Below, piece after piece: positions 1 to 7,114 of a stretch of 22,720 nucleotides of DNA (position 1 is its first letter; each line of letters starts with the position of its first letter). Under the pieces are notes generated by a model. The model was not told the DNA's origin, searched no databases, and was given only the letters and a program-made list of their open reading frames with translations. Origin of the DNA: DATJBC01 sp035515515 (GTDB lineage Bacteria; Actinomycetota; Acidimicrobiia; Acidimicrobiales; UBA8190); the NCBI GenBank assembly GCA_035515515.1, contig DATJBC010000015.1:1-22720 (forward strand), given 5' to 3'. A program made the position numbers and the translations under genes.

Positions 1-230
1 GTGCGCACCACCACGTCGTCGCTCACCTCCACCACGGCGCGCACCGCCGCGATGCCGGCCCGCAACACGGGCTCGGCGCGCAGGCTCCATCCCCGAAACG
101 GCAGCCGGCGCAGGAGCACCAGGATCTCGTCGAGGTCTCCACCGGCGTCGATGAGGCTGCCGAGGGCCATGTCCCCGGCGATCCCCGCAAAGCAGTGGAA
201 CCAGGCGACCCGGCGCTCCGGCGACGTCAC
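1..230 (-). CDS. larC: LarC N-terminus (nickel-pincer cofactor nickel insertase), 3' partial
   Basis: Only the first 76 codons are present; the gene runs off the left edge. LarC inserts nickel into the bis-thiocarboxylated pyridinium mononucleotide in the last step of nickel-pincer nucleotide (NPN) cofactor synthesis. The visible N-terminus, VAWFHCFAGIAGDMALGSL, matches the family's opening motif (R-x-A-x-F-D/H-C-F-x-G-I-x-G-D-M-x-L-G), and the following GWSLRAEPVLRAGIAAVRA fits the next conserved stretch. The start is GTG at 230, which overlaps the larB stop in a GTGA junction, so the two are translationally coupled in the order larB-larC. The metal-binding remainder cannot be seen. Whether larC is one frame or the split, frameshifted form known in lactobacilli lies outside the window. 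Confidence 0.85.
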   Translation of the reverse strand, partial: MTSPERRVAWFHCFAGIAGDMALGSLIDAGGDLDEILVLLRRLPFRGWSLRAEPVLRAGIAAVRAVVEVSDDVVVR

Positions 231-976
231 GGCAGGATCCGGGCGACGGCGCACGCCGCCCCGAAGCCGTTGTCGATGCCCACCACAGTGAGCCCCGCCG
301 CGCAGGACGCGTGCATGGCGAGCAGGGCGGTGACCCCCTCGAGTCCGGCTCCGTAGCCGGTCGACACGGGCACGGCCACCACGGGCGCGGCGGTGATGCC
401 CGCCACCATGCTGGCGAGCGCCCCCTCCATGCCGGCCGCCACCACCACGGCGTCCGCGTGGGCCAGGTCGTCGGCCGACGCCAGGAGGCGGTGCACGCCG
501 GCCACGCCGCAGTCGGCCACGAGCTGGGGGCCGAACCCGAAGGCACGCAGGACCGCCAGGCACTCCTCGGCGACAGGGAGGTCGGCCGTCCCCGCCGTCA
601 CCACGAGCACGCGCCCCGCGCGCGGCGCCGCTGCTCGCCAGCACACCGTGGCATGGCCCCCCGACCACGTGACCTGACCGCCGGGCGTCCCCGCCAGCAC
701 GGCCGCCACCTGGTCGGCATGGGCCCGGGTCATGAGCACGGGCGTGTCGCCGGGCTCGGCCACGAGCTCCGCCACGATCGCCGCGCACTGGGCGGCGGAC
801 TTGCCCGGGGCGTAGACGGCCTCCCCCGTCCCCTGGCGCAGCGCACGGTGGTGGTCGACGCGCGCGAACCCGAGGTCGGCGAAGGGGAGCCGGCGCAGCC
901 GGGCCACGGCGTCGTCGGGGCCGAGCGCGCCGGCGCGCACGTCGTCGAGCAGTTGCCGCAGGGTGGGCTCGTCCAT
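227..976 (-). CDS. larB: LarB, pyridinium-3,5-biscarboxylic acid mononucleotide synthase
   Basis: 249 aa, the usual LarB length. The family carboxylates C5 of the pyridine ring of nicotinic acid adenine dinucleotide and hydrolyses its phosphoanhydride, the first step of NPN cofactor synthesis. An N-terminal helical part (1-115) precedes a PurE/AIR-carboxylase-like domain (about 120-249). That domain shows VVTAGTADLPVAEE (125-138), DCGVAGVHRLL (155-165), VVVAAGMEGAL, PVSTGYGAG and GIDNGFGAACA. Cys225 in LLAMHASCAAG is the likely counterpart of the cysteine that forms the covalent pyridine adduct in Lactobacillus LarB (my alignment from memory). The ATG at 976 was chosen because upstream in-frame codons run into pheA and because a -10-like GATAGT lies exactly 7 nt upstream, suggesting a leaderless mRNA. 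No larE or larA is visible here. Confidence 0.9.
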   Translation of the reverse strand: MDEPTLRQLLDDVRAGALGPDDAVARLRRLPFADLGFARVDHHRALRQGTGEAVYAPGKSAAQCAAIVAELVAEPGDTPVLMTRAHADQVAAVLAGTPGGQVTWSGGHATVCWRAAAPRAGRVLVVTAGTADLPVAEECLAVLRAFGFGPQLVADCGVAGVHRLLASADDLAHADAVVVAAGMEGALASMVAGITAAPVVAVPVSTGYGAGLEGVTALLAMHASCAAGLTVVGIDNGFGAACAVARILP

Positions 977-983
977 GGCGCCC

Positions 984-991
984 ACTATCCT
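984..991. promoter_or_regulatory. Overlapping divergent -10 boxes for larB and pheA
   Basis: On the plus strand TATCCT (986-991) ends 7 nt before the pheA ATG. On the minus strand GATAGT (989-984) ends 7 nt before the larB ATG. A 7-nt gap between the -10 box and the start codon is the geometry of leaderless actinobacterial transcripts. The two boxes share four base pairs. No convincing -35 hexamers were identified; any would lie inside the opposite gene. Confidence 0.5.
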
Positions 992-998
992 GCCGCAC

Positions 999-1958
999 AT
1001 GGATGCGGCCGCCACCCCCGGTCCCTCGTCCGCCGGCACCATCGCGTTCCTGGGCCCGGCGGGAACGTTCACCGAGGAGGCGCTGTTCACCCAGCCCGAC
1101 TTCGCGGCGGCCGAGCTCGTCCCCGCGGGCACCCTGGCCGACGCCCTCGACGCGGTGGCGTCGGGGCGGGCCGACCTCGCCTTCGTCCCCATCGAGAACG
1201 CCATCGAGGGCACGGTCAACGCCACCGTGGACAGCCTCGTGTTCGAGGCCGACCTCCTCATCCAGCGCGAGGTCGTCCTCGACGTGCACATCCACCTGGC
1301 CGCTGCGCCCGGGACCGAGCTCGGAGCCGTCAAGCGCGTCATGTCGTTCCCCCACGCCACGGCCCAGTGCCGCCGATACCTGGCCGAGCAGCTCCCCGAC
1401 GTGGAGATCGTGCCGACGAACTCGACGGCCGAGGCGGCCCGGATCCTCGGCCAGGAGCTCCGCAGCGACAGCGCAGCGCTCACGCCCCGGTTGGCGGCCC
1501 AGCTCTACGGGCTGGCGCTCGTGGCCGAATGCGTGGAGGACCACACCGACAACCAGACCCGTTTCGTGGCGGTGGCGGCGAGCGGCGTGCCGGCCTCCAC
1601 CGGGCACGACAAGACGAGCATCGTGTGCTTCCAGCGCGAGGACCACCCCGGCAGCCTGCACGCCATCCTGAGCGAGTTCGCGGCGCGCGGCATCAACCTC
1701 ACGAAGCTGGAGTCCCGCCCCACCAAGCGTGGGCTCGGGAACTACTGCTTTCTGATCGACCTCGAGGGCCACATCGCCGACGAGGTGATCGCCGACTGCC
1801 TCCGGGTGCTGCACGCCGAGCTCGCGGATGTGAAGTTCCTGGGCTCGTACCCGGCTGCCGGCGACCACGGCCCGGCGCTGCGGGCGCGCCTGGACAGCGC
1901 GTGGCGCCAAGCCGACGAGTGGATGGCGCACCTGCGCTCCCAGATCCGTCCCGCCTGA
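999..1958 (+). CDS. pheA: Prephenate dehydratase
   Basis: 319 aa, a monofunctional prephenate dehydratase: prephenate is decarboxylated and dehydrated to phenylpyruvate in phenylalanine synthesis. The catalytic domain (14-193) opens with IAFLGPAGTFTEEAL, contains VPIENAIEGTVN and NSTAEAARI (141-149), and ends in the diagnostic TRF (187-189, NQTRFVAV). An ACT domain follows (about 206-283), with HPGSLHAIL and LESRP (237-241), the usual phenylalanine-binding motif, so feedback inhibition by phenylalanine is expected. No chorismate mutase domain is present. In-frame starts exist at 963 (GTG) and 975 (ATG), but both overlap larB. ATG 999 is preferred because TATCCT sits 7 nt upstream and no ribosome-binding site is visible, implying a leaderless transcript. 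Confidence 0.93.
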   Translation: MDAAATPGPSSAGTIAFLGPAGTFTEEALFTQPDFAAAELVPAGTLADALDAVASGRADLAFVPIENAIEGTVNATVDSLVFEADLLIQREVVLDVHIHLAAAPGTELGAVKRVMSFPHATAQCRRYLAEQLPDVEIVPTNSTAEAARILGQELRSDSAALTPRLAAQLYGLALVAECVEDHTDNQTRFVAVAASGVPASTGHDKTSIVCFQREDHPGSLHAILSEFAARGINLTKLESRPTKRGLGNYCFLIDLEGHIADEVIADCLRVLHAELADVKFLGSYPAAGDHGPALRARLDSAWRQADEWMAHLRSQIRPA

Positions 1959-1965
1959 GCAGCAC

Positions 1966-1971
1966 TACCCT
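1966..1971 (+). promoter_or_regulatory. Probable -10 box of the tRNA-Ser gene
   Basis: TACCCT fits the actinobacterial TANNNT -10 pattern and ends 10 bp before the first base of the mature tRNA at 1982. It lies in the short gap after the pheA stop. No clear -35 was found, and read-through from pheA is also possible. Confidence 0.35.
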
Positions 1972-1981
1972 GTCCCTGTCC

Positions 1982-2065
1982 GGAGGGATGGCAGAGCGGA
2001 CGAATGCGAGGCTCTTGAAAAGCCTTGGCCCAAAAGGCCCGTGGGTTCGAATCCCACTCCCTCCG
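1982..2065 (+). tRNA. tRNA-Ser (anticodon UGA)
   Basis: A complete class II tRNA fold is visible. The acceptor arm GGAGGGA (1982-1988) pairs with TCCCTCC (2058-2064), with discriminator G2065. The anticodon stem AGGCT/AGCCT (2009-2013/2021-2025) encloses the loop CTTGAAA, with anticodon TGA at 2016-2018. The long variable arm has GGCC/GGCC (2027-2030/2036-2039), typical of serine tRNAs. The T-arm is GTGGG-TTCGAAT-CCCAC (2041-2057). No CCA is encoded. It reads UCN serine codons, chiefly UCA and UCG. Confidence 0.97.
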
Positions 2066-2157
2066 CGTTGAGCCCGAAACGTCACCCTCCCCGGTTTGTC
2101 CCCACCGACGCGTCTCGGCGAAGCGCATCGGCCGTGGAAGCCCTTGATCGAAGGTCG

Positions 2158-2163
2158 TAGGAT
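2158..2163 (+). promoter_or_regulatory. -10-like box of the 84-aa gene (leaderless)
   Basis: TAGGAT fits TANNNT and ends 6 nt before the ATG at 2170. There is no purine-rich ribosome-binding site close to that ATG, so a leaderless transcript is the simplest reading. Confidence 0.35.
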
Positions 2164-2169
2164 CACCGC

Positions 2170-2424
2170 ATGCCAGGACGTGGTGAACATCCGAATGCCG
2201 AAGTCCGGATCAGCGAACTGAAAGCGTCGATCGACAAGTACCTCACCGGTGCGGAGGGAACGACCGCAGAAGCCCTGGCCGAGGTGACCAAGGCAGTCCA
2301 CGAGCTCGCCGACCATGTCGTCGACCTCCACAGGCGATTCGCGAGGGTCGAGGAGTCGATTCCGGAGTGGACCACCCACGGTTGGATGCCGCCCCCCGGA
2401 CGTGACGCCCCCGAGGGTGGCTGA
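2170..2424 (+). CDS. Hypothetical small helical protein, 84 aa
   Basis: I do not recognise a family. The protein is charged and predicted almost wholly helical: residues about 13-64 form helices with regular hydrophobic spacing (ISELKASIDKYL, AEALAEVTKAVHELADHVVDL). A proline- and tryptophan-rich tail follows (WTTHGWMPPPG). No membrane segment, signal peptide or cysteine is present. It stands alone between a tRNA gene and a convergent permease. About fourteen of the first 35 codons end in A or T, clearly more than in neighbouring genes, which could mean a young or transferred gene or weak selection. A TAGGAT box 6 nt before the ATG supports expression. The helix pattern could suit a partner-binding or phasin-like protein, but that is a guess. 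Confidence 0.6.
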   Translation: MPGRGEHPNAEVRISELKASIDKYLTGAEGTTAEALAEVTKAVHELADHVVDLHRRFARVEESIPEWTTHGWMPPPGRDAPEGG

Positions 2425-2496
2425 GGGCCTGCCGTCCCCACAGGCGCCGCTGGCACCTGACGCGGATCGGCAGTGGGTCCGAACCAAACGACGCGA

Positions 2497-5028
2497 TCAC
2501 TCGGCGGCGATGGCGGCCAGCACGTCGAGCTTGGCGGCGCGCCGCGCCGGCCAGCTGGCGGCGACCAGGCCGAGGAGGGCGGCGAGCACCAGGAACACCA
2601 GGAGGCTGGGGAAGGGCACGACCACGTCGGTGATCCCCTGCTTCTTGAGCGATGCGGACAGGGCGACGCCCAGACCCGTGCCCACGACGATCCCGATCAC
2701 CGCCCCGAAGATGGCCAGGATCACCGACTCGGCGCGGATCATGACCCGCACCTGGCGCCTGCGCATGCCCACCGCCCGCAGGAGGCCGATCTCGTGGGTC
2801 CGCTCGAAGACCGAGAGCATGAGGGTGTTCACGATGCCGATGAGGGCGATGAGCACGGCCAGTGCCAGCAGGGCGTAAACCAGTCCCAGCAGCTGGTTGA
2901 CCTGTGCCTGCTGCGAGTGGATGAACTGCGCCCGTGTCTGGATCTTCAGCCCCGGGTACCGGCCCAGGCCGTGGTCGAGTGCGACGGTGATGTCGGGAGA
3001 CCCGCTCGTCGTCGTGACGAGGACGGCCACGGGCAGCGGCTGGTCGAAGTGGGTCTGGAAGTAGGTCGCCCCCGCCAGGTAGTGGCCGATGAGGGCGTTG
3101 GGCTCGTAGATGCCGCCGATCCGCGCCGTGGTGGAGCCGACCTTGGCGAACTTGACGGGGACGACCGACCCGACCTTGAGGTTGTCGGCGTTCGCCGTCG
3201 TCGTGTCGATGAGCAGGTTCCCCGATGCCAGGGCGGGCGCGCCCGTGCCGCTCGAGATGCGCAGGATCACGGTGTCGCTCAGATGGTCGGCCGAGATGGC
3301 GGTCAACTGGGAGACGCTGTCTCTGAATTGGAACGTCCCGGCGTAGACGGTGGAGACGGCTTTCGCCCCCGGCACCTGCGCGGAGGGGCCGACGGCTGCG
3401 CTGAAACTGCCCGTCCCGCCGACCGCCGAGCTCGTGATGATGTACTGGGCGCTGATGGCGTCGTCGATGCTGCTCGTGGCCGATCGCGACAGCGAGGCTC
3501 CGAAGACGGCCATGGTCGACACCAGGGCCAATCCGACCATGAGCGCCGCGGCGGTCTGCGCGGTGCGCCGGGGGCTGCGCATCGAGTTCTCCCGGCCGAG
3601 GCGGCCGGCGATCCCGAGCGGCCGGGCCACCGGGCGCCCGATGGTGCTGGCCATGGGGCGGGCGACCACCGGCGCCAGCATGCCCACCCCCACGAAGATG
3701 CCCACCGCCCCCAGCCCGACGAGCTGGATGGCGGGGAGGGCCAGGCCCAGCGCCAGCGCCACCATGCCGGCCACGGTCACGACCGAGCCGACGACGATGC
3801 GCCGGCGCGACGACTCCCCGACGTCGGCGCTCTGCTCGGCGATGGCGGCCACCGGGGGGATGCGGACCGCGCGGCGTGCCGGGCTGATGGCCGAGACCAC
3901 GGTCACGCCCACCCCGACGACGAGGGCGGCCACGACCGTGCGCGCGCCGAAGACCAGCGAGCCGCTGGGCAGCGTGATGCCGAAGCCGCTCAGGAGCTTC
4001 TCCAGCCCGACGGCGCCGAGCACCCCGAGGCCGATCCCGACGGCGGAGGCGACCAGTCCGACGATGGCGGCCTCCGCGAGCATCGAACGGAAGACCTGTC
4101 CCCTGCTGGCCCCGACGATGCGCAGCATGGCCAGCTCCCGGGTGCGCTGGCCGACGATGATCGAGAACGTGTTGAGGATGGTGAAGCCACCCACGAAGAG
4201 GGCGATGAAGGCGAACACCAGCAGGGCGGTGGAGAAGAAGCCCAGGGCCTGGTTGATGTCGTTGGTCTGCTCGTTGGCCACCGTCTGACCGGTCACGACC
4301 TCGACGCCGTGCGGCAGGGTGGCGGCGATGGCGCGCTGCACCGCGGCTTTGTCGGCACCGGAGCTCGCTAGGACGTCGATGGCGTCGAGCTTCCCGGTCT
4401 CGTGGAAGAGGCTCTGCGCGGTGGGCAGCGTGAACGCCGCGATGGTGGCGCCCGCCAGGTTGTTGGCCGTGCCGAAGCGCACGATGCCGGTCAGGGTGAA
4501 CGTCTGGGTGGGACCCGGCAACAGGATCCGCACTCGGTCGCCCACCCTGAAGTGGTACTTCTGGGCCGTGCCCTGGTCCATCTCGACCTCGGTCGACGTC
4601 GTGGGCTCGCGGCCCTCCACGATGTGCAACGAGGCCATCTGCGGGGACGGGTTGTAGGACGTGCCGATCGTGGGCGCTCCGTTCGTGGTCACCGCCTTGC
4701 CGTCGGGGGCGACGAACTGGGCGTACCCGCTCACCGACCCCTCTGCGTCGGCGACGCCCGACACCGAGCGGACGGTGGAGAGCAGCGAGGCGGGGATCTC
4801 GGGGCGGGCCGCGCCCTGGCCGTTGGACCCCGAGAAGACCGCCTTGCCGCGCACCTCGAAGTCGACATGCTGGTACACGTTGCCGAACAGGCTGGTGAAG
4901 GTGTTGTGCAGCGTGTCGGTCAGCACCAGCGTGCCCGTGATGAACGTCACGCCCAGCACGATGGCCAAGGCGGTGAGGGCCAGGCGCAGCTTGTGCGCCA
5001 GGATCCCCTTGAGCGTGACACGCCGCAT
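2497..5028 (-). CDS. ABC transporter permease, FtsX/MacB type (two FtsX domains)
   Basis: 843 aa membrane subunit of an ABC-type exporter or mechanotransmission complex. A first membrane helix (about 13-38) leads into a large extracellular MacB-type domain (about 45-245). The first FtsX core (about 260-395) carries LNTFSIIVGQRTRELAMLR and ends at SPARRAVRIPPVAAI. Two or more helices follow at about 410-460, then a further helix near MVGLALVSTMAVFGA, a second extracellular domain (about 520-710), and the second FtsX core (about 715-840) with LMLSVFERTHEIGLLRAVG and SWPARRAAKLDVLAAI at the end. The ATG at 5028 follows the ATPase stop by one base, so the two are coupled. Substrate is unknown; such pairs in actinobacteria are linked to lipid or lipoprotein export, peptide efflux or envelope signalling. 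Confidence 0.88.
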   Translation of the reverse strand: MRRVTLKGILAHKLRLALTALAIVLGVTFITGTLVLTDTLHNTFTSLFGNVYQHVDFEVRGKAVFSGSNGQGAARPEIPASLLSTVRSVSGVADAEGSVSGYAQFVAPDGKAVTTNGAPTIGTSYNPSPQMASLHIVEGREPTTSTEVEMDQGTAQKYHFRVGDRVRILLPGPTQTFTLTGIVRFGTANNLAGATIAAFTLPTAQSLFHETGKLDAIDVLASSGADKAAVQRAIAATLPHGVEVVTGQTVANEQTNDINQALGFFSTALLVFAFIALFVGGFTILNTFSIIVGQRTRELAMLRIVGASRGQVFRSMLAEAAIVGLVASAVGIGLGVLGAVGLEKLLSGFGITLPSGSLVFGARTVVAALVVGVGVTVVSAISPARRAVRIPPVAAIAEQSADVGESSRRRIVVGSVVTVAGMVALALGLALPAIQLVGLGAVGIFVGVGMLAPVVARPMASTIGRPVARPLGIAGRLGRENSMRSPRRTAQTAAALMVGLALVSTMAVFGASLSRSATSSIDDAISAQYIITSSAVGGTGSFSAAVGPSAQVPGAKAVSTVYAGTFQFRDSVSQLTAISADHLSDTVILRISSGTGAPALASGNLLIDTTTANADNLKVGSVVPVKFAKVGSTTARIGGIYEPNALIGHYLAGATYFQTHFDQPLPVAVLVTTTSGSPDITVALDHGLGRYPGLKIQTRAQFIHSQQAQVNQLLGLVYALLALAVLIALIGIVNTLMLSVFERTHEIGLLRAVGMRRRQVRVMIRAESVILAIFGAVIGIVVGTGLGVALSASLKKQGITDVVVPFPSLLVFLVLAALLGLVAASWPARRAAKLDVLAAIAAE

Positions 5029-5029
5029 G

Positions 5030-5791
5030 TCAGCTACCGAGGCTCCGGATCCGCTCCAACACGGTGTCCGGAGTGGGGTCGAGAAGCTCCCCCACGACCA
5101 TGCCGTCGGCCAGGAACACGACCCGGTCCGCGTAGGAGGCGCCCCGGGGATCGTGCGTGACCATGATGATCGACTGACCGAACTCGCGTACCGAAGTGCG
5201 CAGGAAGGCCAGCATCTCGGTGGAGGAAATCGAGTCCAGGTTGCCGGTGGGCTCGTCGGCGAAGATGAGGTCGGGCCGCATGAGCAGCGCGCGGGCGCAC
5301 GCCGTGCGCTGCTGCTGCCCGCCCGACAGCTCGATGGGGCGGTGGGAGAGCCGATCGGCGATCCCCAACTGCCTGACCAGGTGGTCGAACCACTCCCGGT
5401 CGACCCGGGCCCCGGCCAGGTCCGCGGGCAGCGTGATGTTCTCCCCGGCCGTCAACGTGGGCACGAGGTTGAACGACTGGAACACGAACCCGACCCGGTC
5501 GCGACGCAACCTGGTCAGGCCGGCGTCGTCCAACGTGCCGACGTCGACCTCTCCGATGAAGGACTGACCGGAAGTGGGGACGTCGAGGCCGGCCATGCAG
5601 TGCAACAGGGTCGACTTCCCCGAGCCCGACGGACCCATGACGGCGGTGAACTGGCCGCGGGTGAACTCCACGTTCACCGCGTTCAGGGCCCTGACGGCGG
5701 CGTCGCCCGATCCGTAGACCTTGGTGAGGTCGACGGCCCGGGCCGCGAAGGCGGCCCCCGCCGGAGCCTCCTGCGTCGACGGATCAGTCAT
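5030..5791 (-). CDS. ABC transporter ATPase, LolD/MacB family
   Basis: 253 aa nucleotide-binding subunit that partners the downstream FtsX-type permease. Visible elements: Walker A GPSGSGKST (53-61), Q-loop Gln105 in VFQSFNLVPTLTAGEN, the signature LSGGQQQR (155-162), Walker B LIFADEPTGNLD (175-186) and switch His213 in MVTHD. FNLVPTLTAGEN and EPTGNLD are typical of the LolD/MacB/FtsE branch. ATG 5791 is preferred over the longer open frame because GGGAAGGTGG lies about 10 nt upstream and the conserved fold begins soon after. The gene leads a two-gene operon (stop and next ATG are one base apart). GATACGATACC at 5879-5889 is the only AT-bearing patch in the upstream gap and might hold its promoter. 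Confidence 0.92.
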   Translation of the reverse strand: MTDPSTQEAPAGAAFAARAVDLTKVYGSGDAAVRALNAVNVEFTRGQFTAVMGPSGSGKSTLLHCMAGLDVPTSGQSFIGEVDVGTLDDAGLTRLRRDRVGFVFQSFNLVPTLTAGENITLPADLAGARVDREWFDHLVRQLGIADRLSHRPIELSGGQQQRTACARALLMRPDLIFADEPTGNLDSISSTEMLAFLRTSVREFGQSIIMVTHDPRGASYADRVVFLADGMVVGELLDPTPDTVLERIRSLGS

Positions 5792-5995
5792 CGAGGCATC
5801 CACCTTCCCGTTCCGAGTCGGTCGTGCTCCATGCCGGCGTCCCCACGGCGCGGGGCCGTGGTTCGCTGCAGCCGAGACGATACGATACCGGCGCATTTCC
5901 CACATCAGTAGGGCACAAGGCCCATGGACAAGGCGCACGCAACGGCGGTGACCCACATGTCGAGGCGGTCGGAGCTGCGTCGGACACGACGTCCG

Positions 5996-6023
5996 GTGAC
6001 GAGGGCGTGACGAACCGGTGACG
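5996..6023 (+). repeat. Three direct GTGACG repeats at 11-bp spacing
   Basis: GTGACG occurs at 5996-6001, 6007-6012 and 6018-6023, exactly 11 bp apart, ending 7 bp before the hydrolase GTG. The outer two copies extend to CCGGTGACG. Eleven-bp direct repeats place sites on the same face of the helix, as in OmpR/PhoB-family binding boxes. This is a candidate operator within the 239-bp divergent gap between the ABC operon and the hydrolase gene. Confidence 0.45.
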
Positions 6024-6030
6024 GCTCTCC

Positions 6031-6879
6031 GTGGCTGACGACGTCGTCGTGGACGGTGTCCGGCTGTCCGTCGAGACGCGCGGCGAGGGGCCAGCCGTGC
6101 TGTTCATCTGCGGCACCGGCATGCCCGCCACCACATGGGACCTCTTCGGGGTGTCCGCCTTGGTCGACCGTGGGTACCGCGTCGTCACCTTCGACAACCG
6201 GGGCGTCGGCCGAAGCGAGGGGCCGCCCGGTCCCTACTCGGTGGAGATGATGTCGGACGACACGGCGCAGCTCGTCGAAGCGCTCGCCATCGGGCCCGTC
6301 TCCGTCGTGGGCCTCTCACTGGGCGGGTCCATCGCCCAACAGCTGGCGGCGTCGCGCCCGGACCTCGTGGAAGCCGTCGTGCTGTGGGCTTCTGTGGGCC
6401 GGACGCCGTCGTTCTTCCGCCGCCTACTGGAGGTGGAGCGCGAGCTGTCGCAGGCCGCGCCGGTGCCCATGTCCTGGCACGTCTGGCAGTACCTCTTGAT
6501 CTCGCTCCCCTTCGATGCGCTCCAGAACGACGACGTGACGGTCGACCAGGTGGCGGAGCTCCTCCAATCGGCGATCGAGTGGTCGGGCGACGGGCGGGCG
6601 GGGCAGTTCGCCGCTGACGTCGCGTGGGACACGAGCGAGCACCACGACCTCTACCCCCGGATCACCCGGCCGTGCCTCGTCCTGGCGCACGAACACGACC
6701 TCATCTATCCGCCCGCTGCCGCCCGTGCGGCGCTCCGGGCGATGCCCGATGCGCGGCTCGTCGAGATCCCCGGCCTCGCCCACGGCCAAGCCGTGGACGC
6801 CGCCCCCATCGTCATGGGGCACGTGCTCTCGTTCCTGGACGAGGTCGCCGCGCGCCGCGGCGGGGGATCGTCACCCTGA
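6031..6879 (+). CDS. Alpha/beta-hydrolase fold protein
   Basis: 282 aa, a standard single-domain alpha/beta hydrolase, presumably cytoplasmic (no signal peptide). The triad can be read directly: nucleophile Ser96 in VVGLSLGGSIAQQLA, acid Asp223 in LVLAHEHDLIYP, and His251 in GLAHGQAV. The oxyanion-hole region is ICGTGMPATTWD (26-37), followed by FDNRGVGRSEGP, the usual fingerprint. The overall pattern resembles 3-oxoadipate enol-lactonase and related esterases or haloperoxidase-like hydrolases, but substrate cannot be assigned. A TGA at 6019-6021 lies in frame just upstream, so GTG 6031 is the only reasonable start. The ribosome-binding site is weak. It is monocistronic, divergent from the ABC operon, and followed by a hairpin. 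Confidence 0.88.
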   Translation: MADDVVVDGVRLSVETRGEGPAVLFICGTGMPATTWDLFGVSALVDRGYRVVTFDNRGVGRSEGPPGPYSVEMMSDDTAQLVEALAIGPVSVVGLSLGGSIAQQLAASRPDLVEAVVLWASVGRTPSFFRRLLEVERELSQAAPVPMSWHVWQYLLISLPFDALQNDDVTVDQVAELLQSAIEWSGDGRAGQFAADVAWDTSEHHDLYPRITRPCLVLAHEHDLIYPPAAARAALRAMPDARLVEIPGLAHGQAVDAAPIVMGHVLSFLDEVAARRGGGSSP

Positions 6880-6897
6880 CGCGTCGTTCAGGGTGAC
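6870..6897 (+). terminator. Hairpin overlapping the hydrolase stop codon
   Basis: GTCACCCTGA (6870-6879) is perfectly complementary to TCAGGGTGAC (6888-6897), with an 8-nt loop. The left arm contains the stop codon. There is no T-tract, so if it terminates transcription it is the tract-less type; it could instead protect the mRNA 3' end. Confidence 0.45.
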
Positions 6898-7073
6898 CGT
6901 CTCGAGAAACGGCCACGCCCGCACGCCGCCGCCCACCAGCGCCGCCATCACTCCCGGCAGCAGCCCCTGGAAACCGCCGCCGGCCTTCACGAGCAGGGTC
7001 ACCGCGCCCCGGCGCCCACGGCGCCGCTCGTCCCCGGGCGGGGCCGCCGCCCTGGGTCGGCCTCCAGATCGAA

Positions 7074-7107
7074 CACTCTTTACAGAGTGCTCTAGTTAGA
7101 GTATTCT
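7074..7107 (+). promoter_or_regulatory. padR-type promoter with overlapping operator-like inverted repeats
   Basis: TTTACA (7079-7084) and TATTCT (7102-7107) are separated by exactly 17 bp, and the -10 ends 7 nt before the ATG at 7115, indicating a leaderless transcript. Two inverted repeats lie on it: CACTCT-TTAC-AGAGTG (7074-7089) covers the -35, and CTCTA-GT-TAGAG (7090-7101) fills the spacer. This AT-rich patch stands out sharply from its surroundings. PadR-family regulators usually repress their own promoter, so autoregulation here is a strong inference. Confidence 0.72.
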
Positions 7108-7114
7108 GCTTCGC

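Noticed and set aside
311..2071. Long plus-strand open frame across larB and pheA
   Set aside because: Composition is Gly/Arg/His/Pro-rich with no domain signal; it overlaps two well-supported genes and the tRNA. High GC makes such shadow frames common.
1982..2170. Integration site of a mobile element at the tRNA-Ser 3' end
   Set aside because: No repeat of the tRNA 3' end and no integrase or other mobile gene was found in the window.
6871..7010. Minus-strand frame ending VTLNDASG, possible 43-aa peptide from a GTG
   Set aside because: The hydrophobic stretch looks protein-like, but there is no ribosome-binding site or promoter, the frame is closed upstream by TAA near the padR promoter, and its end lies in a hairpin.
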